Below are positions 43,592-57,605 of a stretch of DNA of 64,000 nucleotides, piece by piece (the first letter of the stretch is position 1; each line of letters starts with the position of its first letter). Both the position numbers and the translations under genes were made by a program. This DNA comes from Alentia gelatinosa. Lineage: Eukaryota; Annelida; Polychaeta; Phyllodocida; Polynoidae. Under the pieces are notes generated by a model. It was not told the DNA's origin. It saw only the letters and a program-made list of their open reading frames with translations, and did not search any database. Location: contig OX465583.1 in NCBI GenBank assembly GCA_950022655.1, positions 63,454,306 to 63,518,305 on the forward strand. The letters are read 5' to 3'.

Positions 43592-45043
43592 GGCCCTGTT
43601 TTTTAGTCACGACCATCGTTATGGGCGACATGTTTTTGCTGTCAGTGTACTATAGCCGCGATAGTTTAGGGGGTCGGGTAATTATCGCCGCTCTAATAGA
43701 CTTAGGGTGGTCTGAGGTGTGCTATACTGACGACACTTTTAGGGTCACATGGTTCAAAATGGCTTACAAAGTGTCTTAGACCTAAGACATCTATGGATAT
43801 GTCGTACAGACGCGCAATTTCACTTCCTGTTGGAATTAAGCAATGAAATTTTTACACGAGTAAGGGATACATATAACCTATAAGCGTACCGAATATGAAG
43901 AAAATCGGCCAAACTGTCCCGAAGTTATCGGCGTTTGAATTACGCCATAGCAAATGCTGCTCTGGTGGCCTTTGTAGCTTTACCCTCACGTGATGTAATT
44001 TGCTTCACTCTGCCAGCAGATATTCCGTGCTCGACACCGCGAAAGATCTGCTCGCAGAGTGCATGTACAATATCAAATCGATATCCCGATGTATCAAATT
44101 AAAACACCGATAACTTCGGGACGGTACCGCAGATCTTCTTAATATTTGGTACGATTATAGGTTCTATGTATCCCTTACTCGTGTTTAAATTTCATCACTT
44201 CATTCCGTCGTGAAGTGGAAACATCCTCTATATACGCACAGTGAGTAAGACATTTACTGTCTAAGTATAACACTTTTAGCGGCGATGTCCCATGGCGCAC
44301 TTCGACACCGTCTATAGCACACCGGCCATCTTGTGTCGTCCAAAATGTCGTTATATCGTTGATAGATCGTGGGGCTGACTGGACCCACAACCAACTCTGA
44401 CTGACAAATACTTTATTTTGTCCTAGGGGCATGGGAATGAATTGAAAATAATTTTTTCCCAAGACTGACTGCCTGGAAATCAGGGAAATTTGTCCGCCGG
44501 ACCCAACTATTCTAAGACAAAATGTGCCGTAACTTTAAAAAAATCTATTGCACTTAGGACCCTAATTCCAACTGTCCCATGTAGCTATGAACGACATGTT
44601 TTTGCTCTGAGTGTGCTATAGTCGCGACATTTTAGAGGGTCGGACAATTATCGCCACTCTATGACACGTAGGGCGGTGTGAGGTGTGCTATAGTCATGAC
44701 AGTCGGTGGCTAATGGAGCGGAAAATGATGCCCAAAGTATCATAGGTCTAAGACACCTATGGACTTTGGAAGGGTGCAGCCGATTTTCTTCACATTTGGT
44801 ACGATTATAGGTCATATGTATGCCTAACTCGTGTGGAAATCTTCTATATACGCACAGTGAGGTTTTATAGAACCTAAGACAGTTCTATACTTGAGACACT
44901 TTTAGCGGCGATCGTCCGTGGCGCACTACGACACCGTCTATAGGACGCCGGCCATTTTTGTTGTCTAAAAAGGTCGTAGATCGGCTGTGCGATTGTAGGC
45001 CTGCGACACTCACAAATGTCGTGACTAAAAAACAGGGCCCTGA
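43592..45043. mobile_element. Foldback DNA transposon remains inside the satellite (reference copy)
   Basis: Each A half begins this element with GGCCCTGTTTTTTAGTCACG and each B half ends it with the exact complement. The A copy has lost its right end and the B copy its left end. Both halves are internally palindromic (GTGTGCTATAG, CGCCGCT, CTATAG..CAC motifs in both orientations). Flanking CTG on both sides and the empty monomer at 26281 suggest a 3-bp duplication. PIF/Harbinger relatives are possible: 3-bp duplications including CWG are known there. No transposase frame remains. Confidence 0.7.
43854..44185. repeat. Long inverted core of A half (reference copy)
   Basis: Arms of about 83 bases, from ACACGAGTAAGGGATACATA to CGAAGTTATCGGCGTTT, then inverted with about 85% match, enclose a 165-bp spacer containing GCAAATGCTGCTCTGG and CTCACGTGATG. 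Present in every full A half; the left arm is interrupted by the LINE in five units. Confidence 0.85.
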
Positions 45044-45137
45044 AATCCACTGACAAATACTTTATTAAGGCCTAGGGGCATGGGAACAATTTAAGAATCT
45101 GGATTTTCTGGATTTTTTCCTGGAAAATCAGGGAATT

Positions 45138-46789
45138 TTGACTGCCGACCCAACCCAAACTGACACAAAATATGCCGTAACTTTAAAAAAATCTAGTTAC
45201 CTTAGAACCCTAATTCCAACGGTCCCATGTAGGTACATACCTTGGCCCTGTTTTTTAGTCACGACCATCGTTATGGGCGACATGTTTTTGCTGTCAGTGT
45301 ACTATAGCCGCGATATTTTAGGGGGTCGGATAATTATCGCCGCTCTAATAGACTTAGGGTGGTCTAAGGTGTGCTATAGTGACGACACTTTTAGGGTCAC
45401 ATGGTTCAAAATGGCTTACAAAGTGTCTTAGACCTAAGACATCTATGGATATGTCGTACAGACGCGCAACTTCACTTCCTGTTGGAATTAAGCAATGAAA
45501 TTTCTACACGAGTAAGGGATACAAATAACCTATAAGCGTACCAAATATGAAGAAAACCGGCCAAACTGTCCCGAAGTTATCGGCGTTTGAATTACGCCAT
45601 AGCAAATGCTGCTCTGGTGGCCTTTGTAGCTTTACCCTCACGTGATGTAATTTGCTTCACTCTGCCAGCAGATATTCCGTGCTCGACACCGCGAAAGATC
45701 TGCTCGCAGAGTGCATGTACAATATCAAATCGATATCCCGATGTATCAAATTAAAACACCGATAACTTCGGGACGGTACCGCAGATCTTCTTAATATTTG
45801 GTACGATTATAGGTTCTATGTATCCCTTACTCGTGTTTAAATTTCATCACTTCATTCCGTCGTGAAGTGGAAACATCCTCTATATACGCACAGTGAGTAA
45901 GACATTTACTGTCTAAGTATAACACTTTTAGCGGCGATGTCCCATGGCGCACTTCGACACCGTCTATAGCACACCGGCCATCTTGTGTCGTCCAAAATGT
46001 CGTTATATCGTTGATAGATCGTGGGGCTGACTGGACCCACAACCAACTCTGACTGACAAATACTTTATTTTGTCCTAGGGGCATGGGAATGAATTGAAAA
46101 TAATTTTTTCCCAAGACTGACTGCCTGGAAATCAGGGAAATTTGTCCGCCGGACCCAACTATTCTAAGACAAAATGTGCCGTAACTTTAAAAAAATCTAT
46201 TGCACTTAGGACCCTAATTCCAACTGTCCCATGTAGCTATGAACGACATGTTTTTGCTCTGAGTGTGCTATAGTCGCGACATTTTAGAGGGTCGGACAAT
46301 TATCGCCACTCTATGACACGTAGGGCGGTGTGAGGTGTGCTATAGTCATGACAGTCGGTTGCTAATGGAGCGGAAAATGATGCCCAAAGTATCATAGGTC
46401 TAAGACACCTATGGACTTTGGAAGGGTGCAGCCGATTTTCTTCACATTTGGTACGATTATAGGTCATATGTATGCCTAACTCGTGTGGAAATCTTCTATA
46501 TACGCACAGTGAGGTTTTATAGAACCTAAGACAGTTCTATACTTGAGACACTTTTAGCGGCGATCGTCCGTGGCGCACTACGACACCGTCTATAGGACGC
46601 CGGCCATTTTTGTTGTCTAAAAAGGTCGTAGATCGGCTGTGCGATTGTAGGCCTGCGACACTCACAAATGTCGTGACTAAAAAACAGGGCCCTGAAATCC
46701 ACTGACAAATACTTTATTAAGGCCTAGGGGCATGGGAACAATTTAAGAATCTGGATTTTCTGGATTTTTTCCTGGAAAATCAGGGAATT
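45138..46789 (+). repeat. Satellite unit 7 (1652 bp)
   Basis: Nearly identical to unit 8. Shares private variants with it (GGTCTAAGGTG) and with unit 6 (CTTTATTTTGTCC). Confidence 0.9.
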
Positions 46790-48441
46790 TTGACTGCCGA
46801 CCCAACCCAAACTGACACAAAATATGCCGTAACTTTAAAAAAATCTAGTTACCTTAGAACCCTAATTCCAACGGTCCCATGTAGGTACATACCTTGGCCC
46901 TGTTTTTTAGTCACGACTATCGTTATGGGCGACATGTTTTTGCTGTCAGTGTACTATAGCCGCGATATTTTAGGGGGTCGGATAATTACCGCCGCTCTAA
47001 TAGACTTAGGGTGGTCTAAGGTGTGCTATAGTGACGACACTTTTAGGGTCACATGGTTCAAAATGGCTTACAAAGTGTCTTAGACCTAAGACATCTATGG
47101 ATATGTCGTACAGACGCGCAACTTCACTTCCTGTTGGAATTAAGCAATGAAATTTCTACACGAGTAAGGGATACAAATAACCTATAAGCGTACCAAATAT
47201 GAAGAAAACCGGCCAAACTGTCCCGAAGTTATCGGCGTTTGAATTACGCCATAGCAAATGCTGCTCTGGTGGCCTTTGTAGCTTTACCCTCACGTGATGT
47301 AATTTGCTTCACACTGCCAGCAGATATTCCGTGCTCGACACCGCGAAAGATCTGCTCGCAGAGTGCATGTACAATATCAAATCGATATCCCGATGTATCA
47401 AATTAAAACGCCGATAACTTCGGGACGGTACCGCAGATCTTCTTCATATTTGGTACGATTATAGGTTCTATGTATCCCTTACTCGTGTTTAAATTTCATC
47501 ACTTCATTCCGTCGTGAAGTGGAAACATCCTCTATATACGCACAGTGAGTAAGACATTTACTGTCTAAGTATAACACTTTTAGCGGCGATGTCCCATGGC
47601 GCACTACGACACCGTCTATAGCACACCGGCCATCTTGTGTCGTCCAAAATGTCGTGATATCGTTGATAGATCGTGGGGCTGACTGGACCCACAACCAACT
47701 CTGACTGACAAATACTTTATTAAGTCCTAGGGGCATGGGAATGAATTGAAAATAATTTTTTCCCAAGACTGACTGCCTGGAAATCAGGGAAATTTGTCAG
47801 CCGGCCCCAACTATTGTAAGACAAAATGTGCCGTAACTTAAAAAAAATCTATTGCACTTAGGACCCTAATTCCAACTGTCCCATGTAGCTATGAACGACA
47901 TGTTTTTGCTCTGAGTGTGCTATAGTCTCGACATTTTAGAGGGTCGGACAATTATCGCCACTCTATGACACGTAGGGCGGTGTGAGGTGTGCTATAGTCA
48001 TGACAGTCGGTGGCTAATGGAGCGGAAAATGATGCCCAAAGTATCATAGGTCTAAGACACCTATGGACTTTGTAAGGGTGCAGCCGATTTTCTTCACATT
48101 TGGTACGATTATAGGTCATATGTATGCCTAACTCGTGTGGAAATCTTCTATATACGCACAGTGAGGTTTTATAGAACCTAAGACAGTTCTATACTTGAGA
48201 CACTTTTAGCGGCGATCGTCCGTGGCGCACTACGACACCGTCTATAGGACGCCGGCCATTTTTGTTGTCTAAAAAGGTCGTAGATCGGCTGTGTGATTAT
48301 AGGCCTGCGACACTCACAAATGTCGTGACTAAAAAACAGGGCCCTGAAATCCACTGACAAATACTTTATTAAGGCCTAGGGGCATGGGAACAATTTAAGA
48401 ATCTGGATTTTCTGGATTTTTTCCTGGAAAATCAGGGAATT
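46790..48441 (+). repeat. Satellite unit 8 (1652 bp)
   Basis: A half is a near copy of unit 7. The right part of A and the B half return to the commoner variant (CTTTATTAAGTCC), marking an exchange point inside the unit. Confidence 0.9.
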
Positions 48442-50711
48442 TTGACTGCCGACCCAACCCAAACTGACACAAAATATGCCGTAACTTTAAAAAAATCTAG
48501 TTACCTTAGAACCCTGATTCCAACGGTCCCATGTAGGTACATACCTTGGCCCTGTTTTTTAGTCACGACCATCGTTATGGGCGACATGTTTTTGCTGTCA
48601 GTGTACTATAGCCGCGATAGTTTAGGGGGTCGGATAATTATCGCCGCTCTAATAGACTTAGGGTGGTCTGAGGTGTGCTATAGTGACGACACTTTTAGGG
48701 TCACATGGTTCAAAATGGCTTACAAAGTGTCTTAGACCTAAGACATCTATGGATATGTCGTACAGACGCGCAACTTCACTTCCTGTTGGAATTAAGCAAT
48801 GAAATTTCTACACGAGTAAGGGATACATATAACCTATTAGCGTACCAAATATGAAGAAAACCGGCCAAACTGTCCCGAAGTTATCGGCGTTTGAATTACG
48901 CCATAGCAAATGCTGCTCTGGTGGCCTTTGTAGCTTTACCCTCACGTGATGTAATTTGCTTCACTCTGCCAGCAGATATTCCGTGCTCGACACCGCGAAA
49001 GATCTGCTCGCAGAGTGCATGTACAATATCAAATCGATATCCCGATGTATCAAATTAAAACGCCGATAACTTCGGGACGGTACCGCAGATCTTCTTCATA
49101 TTTGGTACGATTATAGGTTCTATGTATCCCTTACTCGTGTTTAAATTTCATCACTTCATTCCGTCGTGAAGTGGAAACATCCTCTATATACGCACAGTGA
49201 GTAAGACATTTACTGTCTAAGTATAACACTTTTAGCGGCGATGTCCCATGGCGCACTACGACACCATCTATAGCACACCGGCCATCTTGTGTCGTCCAAA
49301 ATGTCGTGATATCGTTGATAGATCGTGGGGCTGACTGGACCCACAACCAACTCTGACTGACAAATACTTTATTAAGTCCTAGGGGCATGGGAATGAATTG
49401 AAAATAATTTTAGGGTCACATGGTTCAACACGAGTAAGGGATACATATAACCTATAAGCGTACCAAATATGAAGAAAATCGGCCAAACTGTCCCGAAGTT
49501 ATCGGCGTTTGAACTACGCCATAGCAAATGCTGCTCTGGTGGCCTTTGTAGCTTTACCCTCACGTGATGTAATTTGCTTCACTCTGCCAGCAGATATTCC
49601 GTGCTCGACACCGCGAAAGATCTGCTCGCAGAGTGCATGTACAATATCAAATCGATATCCCGATGTATCAAATTAAAACGCCGATAACTTCGGGACGGTA
49701 CCGCAGATCTTCTTCATATTTGGTATGATTATAGGTTCTATGTATCCCTTACTCGTGTTTAAATTTCATCACTTCATTCCGTCGTGAAGTGGAAACATCC
49801 TCTATATACGCACAGTGAGTAAGACATTTACTGTCTAAGTATAACACTTTTAGCGGCGATGTCCCATGGCGCACTACGACACCGTCTATAGCACACCGGC
49901 CATCTTGTGTCGTCCAAAATGTCGTGATATCGTTGATAGATCGTGGGGCTGACTGGACCCACAACCAACTCTGACTGACAAATACTTTATTAAGTCCTAG
50001 GGGCATGGGAATGAATTGAAAATAATTTTTTCCCAAGACTGACTGCCTGGAAATCAGGGAAATTTGTTCGCCAGCCCCAACTATTCTAAGACAAAATGTG
50101 CCGTAACTTAAAAAAAATCTATTGCACTTAGGACCCTAATTCCAACTGTCCCATGTAGCTATGAACGACATGTTTTTGCTCTGAGTGTGCTATAGTCTCG
50201 ACATTTTAGAGGGTCGGACAATTATCGCCACTCTATGACACGTAGGGCAGTGTGAGGTGTGCTATAGTCATGACAGTCGGTGGCTAATGGAGCAGAAAAT
50301 GATGCCCAAAGTATCATAGGTCTAAGACACCTATGGACTTTGGAAGGGTGCAGCCGATTTTCTTCACATTTGGTACGATTATAGGTCATATGTATGCCTA
50401 ACTCGTGTGGAAATCTTCTATATACGCACAGTGAGGTTTTATAGAACCTAAGACAGTTCTATACTTGAGACACTTTTAGCGGCAATCGTCCGTGGCGCAC
50501 TATGACACCATCTATAGGACGCCGGCCATTTTTGTTGTCTAAAAAGGTCGTAGATCGGCTGTGCGATTGTAGGCCTGCGACACTCACAAATGTCGTGACT
50601 AAAAAACAGGGCCCTGAAATCCACTGACAAATACTTTATTAAGGCCTAGGGGCATGGGAACAATTTAAGAATCTGGATTTTCTGGATTTTTTCCTGGAAA
50701 ATCAGGGAATT
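48442..50711 (+). repeat. Satellite unit 9, rearranged A-A'-B (2270 bp)
   Basis: After the first A half, GAAAATAATTTT at 49400-49411 joins TTTTAGGGTCACATGGTTCA of another A half, then skips to ACACGAGTAAGG. B is missing between the two A copies. The joints have TTTT and short overlaps. Confidence 0.88.
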
Positions 50712-51131
50712 TTGACTGCCGACCCAACCCAAACTGACACAAAATATGCCGTAACTTTAAAAAAATCTAGTTACCTTAGAACCCTAATTCCAACTGTCCC
50801 ATGTAGGTACATACCTTGGCCCTGTTTTTTGGTCATGACCATCGTTATTTGCGACATGTTTTTGCCGTCAGTGTACTATAGCCGTGATAGTTTAGGGGGT
50901 CGTGTAATTATCGCCGCTCTAATAGACTTAGGGTGGTCTGAGGTGTGCTATAGTGACGACACTTTTAGGGTCACATGGTTCAAAATGGCTTACAAAGTGT
51001 CTTAGACCTAAGACATCTATGGATATGTCGTACAGATGCGCAACTTCACTTCCTGTTGGAATTAAGCAATGAAATTTCTACACGAGTAAGGGATACATAT
51101 AACCAATAAGCGTACCAAATATGAAGAAAAT

Positions 51132-54100
51132 ATTTGGTACGCGTTAAGTGAACATTGAACTGTGATCCAGAACTTGATCGGGTAACTGTATGATGCGTTA
51201 GGTCTGATTCTATGCTTGCTAGTTCCATACCGGGCTAGTAAGGGAAAGCTAGATAAAGCTAGACTTTATAATGGGAGAAGATTCATATATAACTCTGTAT
51301 ATAACTTTATCGCACTGTTTATCTTTATCTTGGTAGACTGCCAAATGTCATTGTAAATTCTCGAACATTACTATGCTAGTTCCATACTGGGCCAGCATTT
51401 CATTGCCCTAATGTCGTTTAAAACGAGAACTGTTGGATGTTACCATGTCTGCAAATATCAAGGTTTTTTTCGGAGAATACTAACGAGCTAGTTACATACT
51501 GGGCTAGTAGAGCTGTGCATTAGTGTATTGAGCATGTTAGAAAAAGATATATGGTATGTATTCGGGGCTCAGGTCTTATTCTTTGCAGTGAATGGAAATG
51601 AAACTTCTAAAAAACGTATTTACCTTTGTTTTCTTGAGTTTCTCCCGCTCGAAAGTGGCTATGGAATGGGAACCAATGGAAAAGAACACTGATCCCGGGC
51701 AACGACTCGAAAAGGACTATGTCAAGAAAAGGTGGTAGCAATAGACTGAAACCCCGGCCTGAGAATTGGTATTTAAGGACCTAAAAAACTGTAAGTAGCG
51801 GTTTCACTTGCTTATTCCCTCAAGGCACAAGAACGAGAAATGATAAACAGAGAGAGACGCGTATCACAGGTTATTAATACAACATAAAACAAGGGTAGTC
51901 AATGGCACTGCGTAGCATGTGTCGGCTATCTTCGATGTCCCCTAGCCTTAGAGCTCGCGGGCATATTTCATGTGTATATTGTGTCGTAATGTTGTTGCCG
52001 TTATGTTATGTTGTATATGTTTTGTACCATATTGGATGCATATGGGCTGCAGCTTTGATGTACTTCTCTGGATATAACTATTTGTTGATTACACTGTATT
52101 AATGACGCACAATACAAAGACAATTTCGGGCGAAAAGGGTTTTAAAATTGCCCACTGGAATATTCATAGTTTGTTTAGCAAGGTCGGCCACCTGCGCAGT
52201 TTTATGAGCACTTTCGACGTCATAGATATCTCGGAAACCCTATTAAAGAAAAATATAACATCGCAACATGTTAATATAAGCAACTTCCATTTCTATAGAA
52301 ACGATAGGGCAGTAGGCAAAGGAGGGGGGGTGGGCGTGTATCTTCATAATAAATGGGCGATGTATGCCAAACGATATGATGATATGAGTCGAATGGACCC
52401 TGACTTAGAAGCAGTCATAGTCAAAGTCAACAAGCCAGGCCATAGAGTGTTTACCGTAGTAAACTTGTATAGGCCCCCGGGCTACAATGTGGACAAATTA
52501 TTAAACTATATAGAACTTATTAGTATGGATGATAGGTTTAGTAAGACAGAGCTATGGTTTATTGGAGATGTGAATCTTGACGCTCGAGTCCGCAGAGACC
52601 CTAGGAACCGGACCTAATGGAGCTGTTGAGAAGTTTTGGCATTAAGAGGCTAATTAATACGATAACAAGGATAGGGATTTGGAACTCAACTAGTATTGAT
52701 ACAATTTTAACAAATGCTGAAAATGTGAAGGAGTGGGGTACTTTAGATCTAGACTTTAGTGACCATCTCATAGTTTTTGCTAGGAAAAAACAAGAAAGAA
52801 CCATGCACACACAGAAAAGAATACGAGTAAGAAATTATTCCAGGGTTAGGCAAAACGATCTGAATAAAAACAGAAAACAAAATGTTCAAAGGAACCTGAC
52901 AATGGTGGAGGAATTAATCTTTGGGTAACCTGGATAAATGAACTAAATAAATACCTGGACGAGAATGCCCCTTATAGGGATAGAGTTGATAAATTCACTG
53001 GGGAACCCTGGCTTACAGGCTCAATTAAAAGAGACATAAAAGATAAAAGGAGCTTATGTAGAAAGATCTGTAAGAAGAAGAGTCAGTACTCACAACAAGA
53101 GAGGGATATATGGGCCACTGAAATGAAAGAACTTAGCAAGAAGATTAGAAATGTGATTACACAGAGTAGGAGAAAGTACAAAGAAAGTAAGTTAAAAGAA
53201 CATGCAGGCGACCCAAAGAAGTATTGGAAGGAATTAAAACACCTGCTAAAACCGCAGGATAGTAAAGCCGAAGTTCACTTTAAAACCAATACAGGAGACG
53301 TAATCCCGCTAAACAGATGCGCAGACCACGCGAATCAGTTCTTTTGTACAATCGGTAGTGTGCTAAATAGTGAATTAGAGGAAACATACTTCCTGAGGTA
53401 TGCGAACAGGGAAAACCATAGCGGATGGGAAATTGATATAGTGAATATAACAAATGACAAAGTTATAAAACTGGTGCAAAGGATACCAGTGGATAAATCT
53501 TCCGGTATGGATGGCATAAAATGTAGTCTCTTAAGAAATTCATTACTGGCTTGCTCTGAAGTTTTCACCCTTGTCATGCGAAAATTAATTATTGATTGCG
53601 ACTTTCCACAAAACTGGAAGGAAGGAAGATTGTCACCTCTGCCTAAATCTGGTGATTTGTCGGATATTGGAAATTGGCACCCGGTGTGTGTACTGCCTGT
53701 CCAAGGCAAGGTACTGGAACGGGCAGTACACACCCAGTTCTATGCATTTTTAGAAGAACAGAACTATTTTTTCTCTAATCAATTTGGGTTTCGAAAGAAG
53801 AGAAGCACAGGGGGGGGGGGGGGGGCGGTGTTTAAATTGGTGCAGCATTTATCTGAGACAGACAATGATAAGGGGATATCTATAGCCGCATATATTGACG
53901 TGAAAAAAGCGTTCGATTGTGTCAACCACTCGTTACTAATCCATAGATCCTTTCTTTGGGTAGTAGAATATTGGAACCAGTAGATGAAATGAACTATCTA
54001 GGGGAAACAATAGACACTGAATTAAACTTTAAGAAACATGGTATGAAGTTAATAGGAACATTAAATGACAAATGCGCAGTCTTTAGAAGGATTAGAAAAT

Positions 54101-54300
54101 ACATACAAAGGGATACAGCCATCAATTTAGTCAAGACTTGCTTGCTACCATTACTCGATCATTGTTCGTTCCTGCTAAAGGGAAGCACTAAAGAAATTAA
54201 AATTAAGGTAGATCGCGGGGTCTTTAGAGCATTGAGAATGTCTGTTGCTGGAAGAGCGATATCGAACGCAATAAAGCATTTTTTTTTTAAATTAAAAAAA
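51132..54300 (+). mobile_element. Non-LTR retrotransposon, copy 3
   Basis: Offset 20463 bp from copy 1. Same insertion point and lesions. Unit 10, no LTR. Confidence 0.85.
51902..54280 (+). pseudogene. LINE coding remains, copy 3
   Basis: Endonuclease 52102-52617 and 52617-52928. RT 53123-53983 stays in frame because the G tract has 16 G, one codon more than copy 1. GNWHPVCVL replaces GNWRPVCVL. Catalytic YxDD segment missing as in all copies. Confidence 0.85.
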
Positions 54301-55533
54301 TCGGCCGTACCGTACCGAATATATCGGCATTTGAATTTCGTCATAGCAAATGCTGCTCTGGTGGCCTTTGTAGCTTTACCCTCACGTGATGTAATTTGCT
54401 TCACTCTGCCAGCAGATATTCCGTGCTCGACACCGCGAAAGATCTGCTCGCAGAGTGCATGTACAATATCAAATCGATATCCCGATGTATCAAATTAAAA
54501 CGCCGATAACTTCGGGACGGTACCGCAGATCTTCTTCATATTTGGTACGATTATAGGTTCTATGTATCCCTTACTCGTGTTTAAATTTCATCACTTCATT
54601 CCGTCGTGAAGTGGAAACATCCTCTATATACGCACAGTGAGTAAGACATTTACTGTCTAAGTATAACACTTTTAGCGGCGATGTCCCATGGCGCACTACG
54701 ACACCGTCTATAGCACACTGGCCATCTTGTGTCGTCCAAAATGTCGTGATATCGTTGATAGATCGTGGGGCTGACTGGACCCACAACCAACTCTGACTGA
54801 CAAATACTTTATTAAGTCCTAGGGGCATGGGAATGAATTGAAAATAATTTTTTCCCAAGACTGACTGCCTGGAAATCAGGGAAATTTGTCCGCCGGCCCC
54901 AACTATTCTAAGACAAAATGTGCCGTAACTTAAAAAAAATCAATTGCACTTAGGACCCTAATTCCAACTGTCCCATGTAGCTATGAACGACATGTTTTTG
55001 CTCTGAGTGTGCTATAGTCGCGACATTTTAGAGGGTCGGACAATTATCGCCACTCTATGACACGTAGGGCGGTGTGAGGTGTGCTATAGTCATGACAGTC
55101 GGTGGCTAATGGAGCGGAAAATGATGCCCAAAGTATCATAGGTCTAAGACACCTATGGACTTTGGAAGGGTGCAGCCGATTTTCTTCACATTTGGTACGA
55201 TTATAGGTCATATGTATGCCTAACTCGTGTGGAAATCTTCTATATACGCACAGTGAGGTTTTATAGAACCTAAGACAGTTCTATACTTGAGACACTTTTA
55301 GCGGCGATCGTCCGTGGCGCACTACGACACCGTCTATAGGACGCCGGCCATTTTTGTTGTCTAAAAAGGTCGTAGATCGGCTGTGCGATCGTAGGCCTGC
55401 GACACTCACAAATGTCGTGACTAAAAAACAGGGCCCTGAAATCCACTGACAAATACTTTATTAAGGCCTAGGGGCATGGGAAGAATTTAAGAATCTGGAT
55501 TTTCTGGATTTTTTCCTGGAAAATCAGGGAATT

Positions 55534-57185
55534 TTGACTGCCGACCCAACCCAAACTGACACAAAATATGCCGTAACTTTTAAAAAATCTAGTTACCTTA
55601 GAACCCTAATTCCAACTGTCCCATGTAGGTACATACCTGGGCCCTGTTTTTTAGTCACGACCATCGTTATGGGCGACATGTTTTTGCTGTCAGTGTACTA
55701 TAGCCGCGATAGTTTAGGGGGTCGGGTAATTATTGCCGCTCTAATAGACTTAGGGTGGTCTGAGGTGTGCTATAGTGACGACACTTTTAGGGTCACATGG
55801 TTCAAAATGGCTTACAAAGTGTCTTAGACCTAAGACATCTATGGATATGTCGTACAGATGCGCAACTTCACTTCCTGTTGGAATTAAGCAATGAAATTTC
55901 TACACGAGTAAGGGATACATATAACCTATAAGCGTACCGAATATGAAGAAAATCGGCCAAACTGTCCCGAAGTTATCGGCGTTTGAATTACCCCATAGCA
56001 AATGCTGCTCTGGTGGCCTTTGTAGCTTTACCCTCACGTGATGTAATTTGCTTCACTCTGCCAGCAGATATTCCGTGCTCGACACCGCGAAAGATCTGCT
56101 CGCAGAGTGCATGTACAATATCAAATCGATATCCCGATGTATCAAATTAAAACGCCGATAACTTCGGGACGGTACCGCAGATCTTCTTCATATTTGGTAT
56201 GATTATAGGTTCTATGTATCCCTTACTCGTGTTTAAATTTCATCACTTCATTCCGTCGTGAAGTGGAAACATCCTCTATATACGCACAGTGAGTAAGACA
56301 TTTACTGTCTAAGTATAACACTTTTAGCGGCGATGTCCCATGGCGCACTACGACACCGTCTATAGCACACCGGCCATCTTGTGTCGTCCAAAATGTCGTG
56401 ATATCGTTGATAGATCGTGGGGCTGACTGGACCCACAACCAACTCTGACTGACAAATACTTTATTAAGTCCTAGGGGCATGGGAATGAATTGAAAATAAT
56501 TTTTTCCCAAGACTGACTGCCTGGAAATCAGGGAAATTTGTTCGCCAGCCCCAACTATTCTAAGACAAAATGTGCCGTAACTTAAAAAAAATCTATTGCA
56601 CTTAGGACCCTAATTCCAACTGTCCCATGTAGCTATGAACGACATGTTTTTGCTCTGAGTGTGCTATAGTCTCGACATTTTAGAGGGTCGGACAATTATC
56701 GCCACTCTATGACACGTAGGGCAGTGTGAGGTGTGCTATAGTCATGACAGTCGGTGGCTAATGGAGCAGAAAATGATGCCCAAAGTATCATAGGTCTAAG
56801 ACACCTATGGACTTTGGAAGGGTGCAGCCGATTTTCTTCACATTTGGTACGATTATAGGTCATATGTATGCCTAACTCGTGTGGAAATCTTCTATATACG
56901 CACAGTGAGGTTTTATAGAACCTAAGACAGTTCTATACTTGAGACACTTTTAGCGGCAATCGTCCGTGGCGCACTATGACACCATCTATAGGACGCCGGC
57001 CATTTTTGTTGTCTAAAAAGGTCGTAGATCGGCTGTGCGATTGTAGGCCTGCGACACTCACAAATGTCGTGACTAAAAAACAGGGCCCTGAAATCCACTG
57101 ACAAATACTTTATTAAGGCCTAGGGGCATGGGAACAATTTAAGAATCTGGATTTTCTGGATTTTTTCCTGGAAAATCAGGGAATT
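55534..57185 (+). repeat. Satellite unit 11 (1652 bp)
   Basis: A complete A+B unit. Its A left part matches unit 6 (AACTTTTAAAAAATC variant) and its B matches the B before unit 10. Confidence 0.9.
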
Positions 57186-57605
57186 TTGACTGCCGACCCA
57201 ACCCAAACTGACACAAAATATGCCGTAACTTTAAAAAAATCTAGTTACCTTAGAACCCTAATTCCAACTGTCCCATGTAGGTACATACCTTGGCCCTGTT
57301 TTTTAGTCACGACCATCGTTATGGGCGACATGTTTTTGCCGTCAGTGTACTATAGCCGTGATAGTTTAGGGGGTCGTGTAATTATCGCCGCTCTAATAGA
57401 CTTAGGGTGGTCTGAGGTGTGCTATAGTGACGACACTTTTAGGGTCACATGGTTCAAAATGGCTTACAAAGTGTCTTAGACCTAAGACATCTATGGATAT
57501 GTCGTACAGATGCGCAACTTCACTTCCTGTTGGAATTAAGCAATGAAATTTCTACACGAGTAAGGGATACATATAACCAATAAGCGTACCAAATATGAAG
57601 AAAAT

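Larger units (their letters stand above)
43486..45137 (+). repeat. Satellite unit 6 (1652 bp), reference unit
   Basis: A 43486-44484, B after. The inverted core has arms 43854-43936 and 44102-44185 around a 165-bp spacer. The left foldback terminus is near 43592 and the right one ends near 45043. Confidence 0.9.
50712..55533 (+). repeat. Satellite unit 10, with LINE only
   Basis: Unit of 4822 bp. It carries the LINE at the same base as units 2 and 5, but the LTR site (TTAGACCTAAGAC) is empty. Confidence 0.9.
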
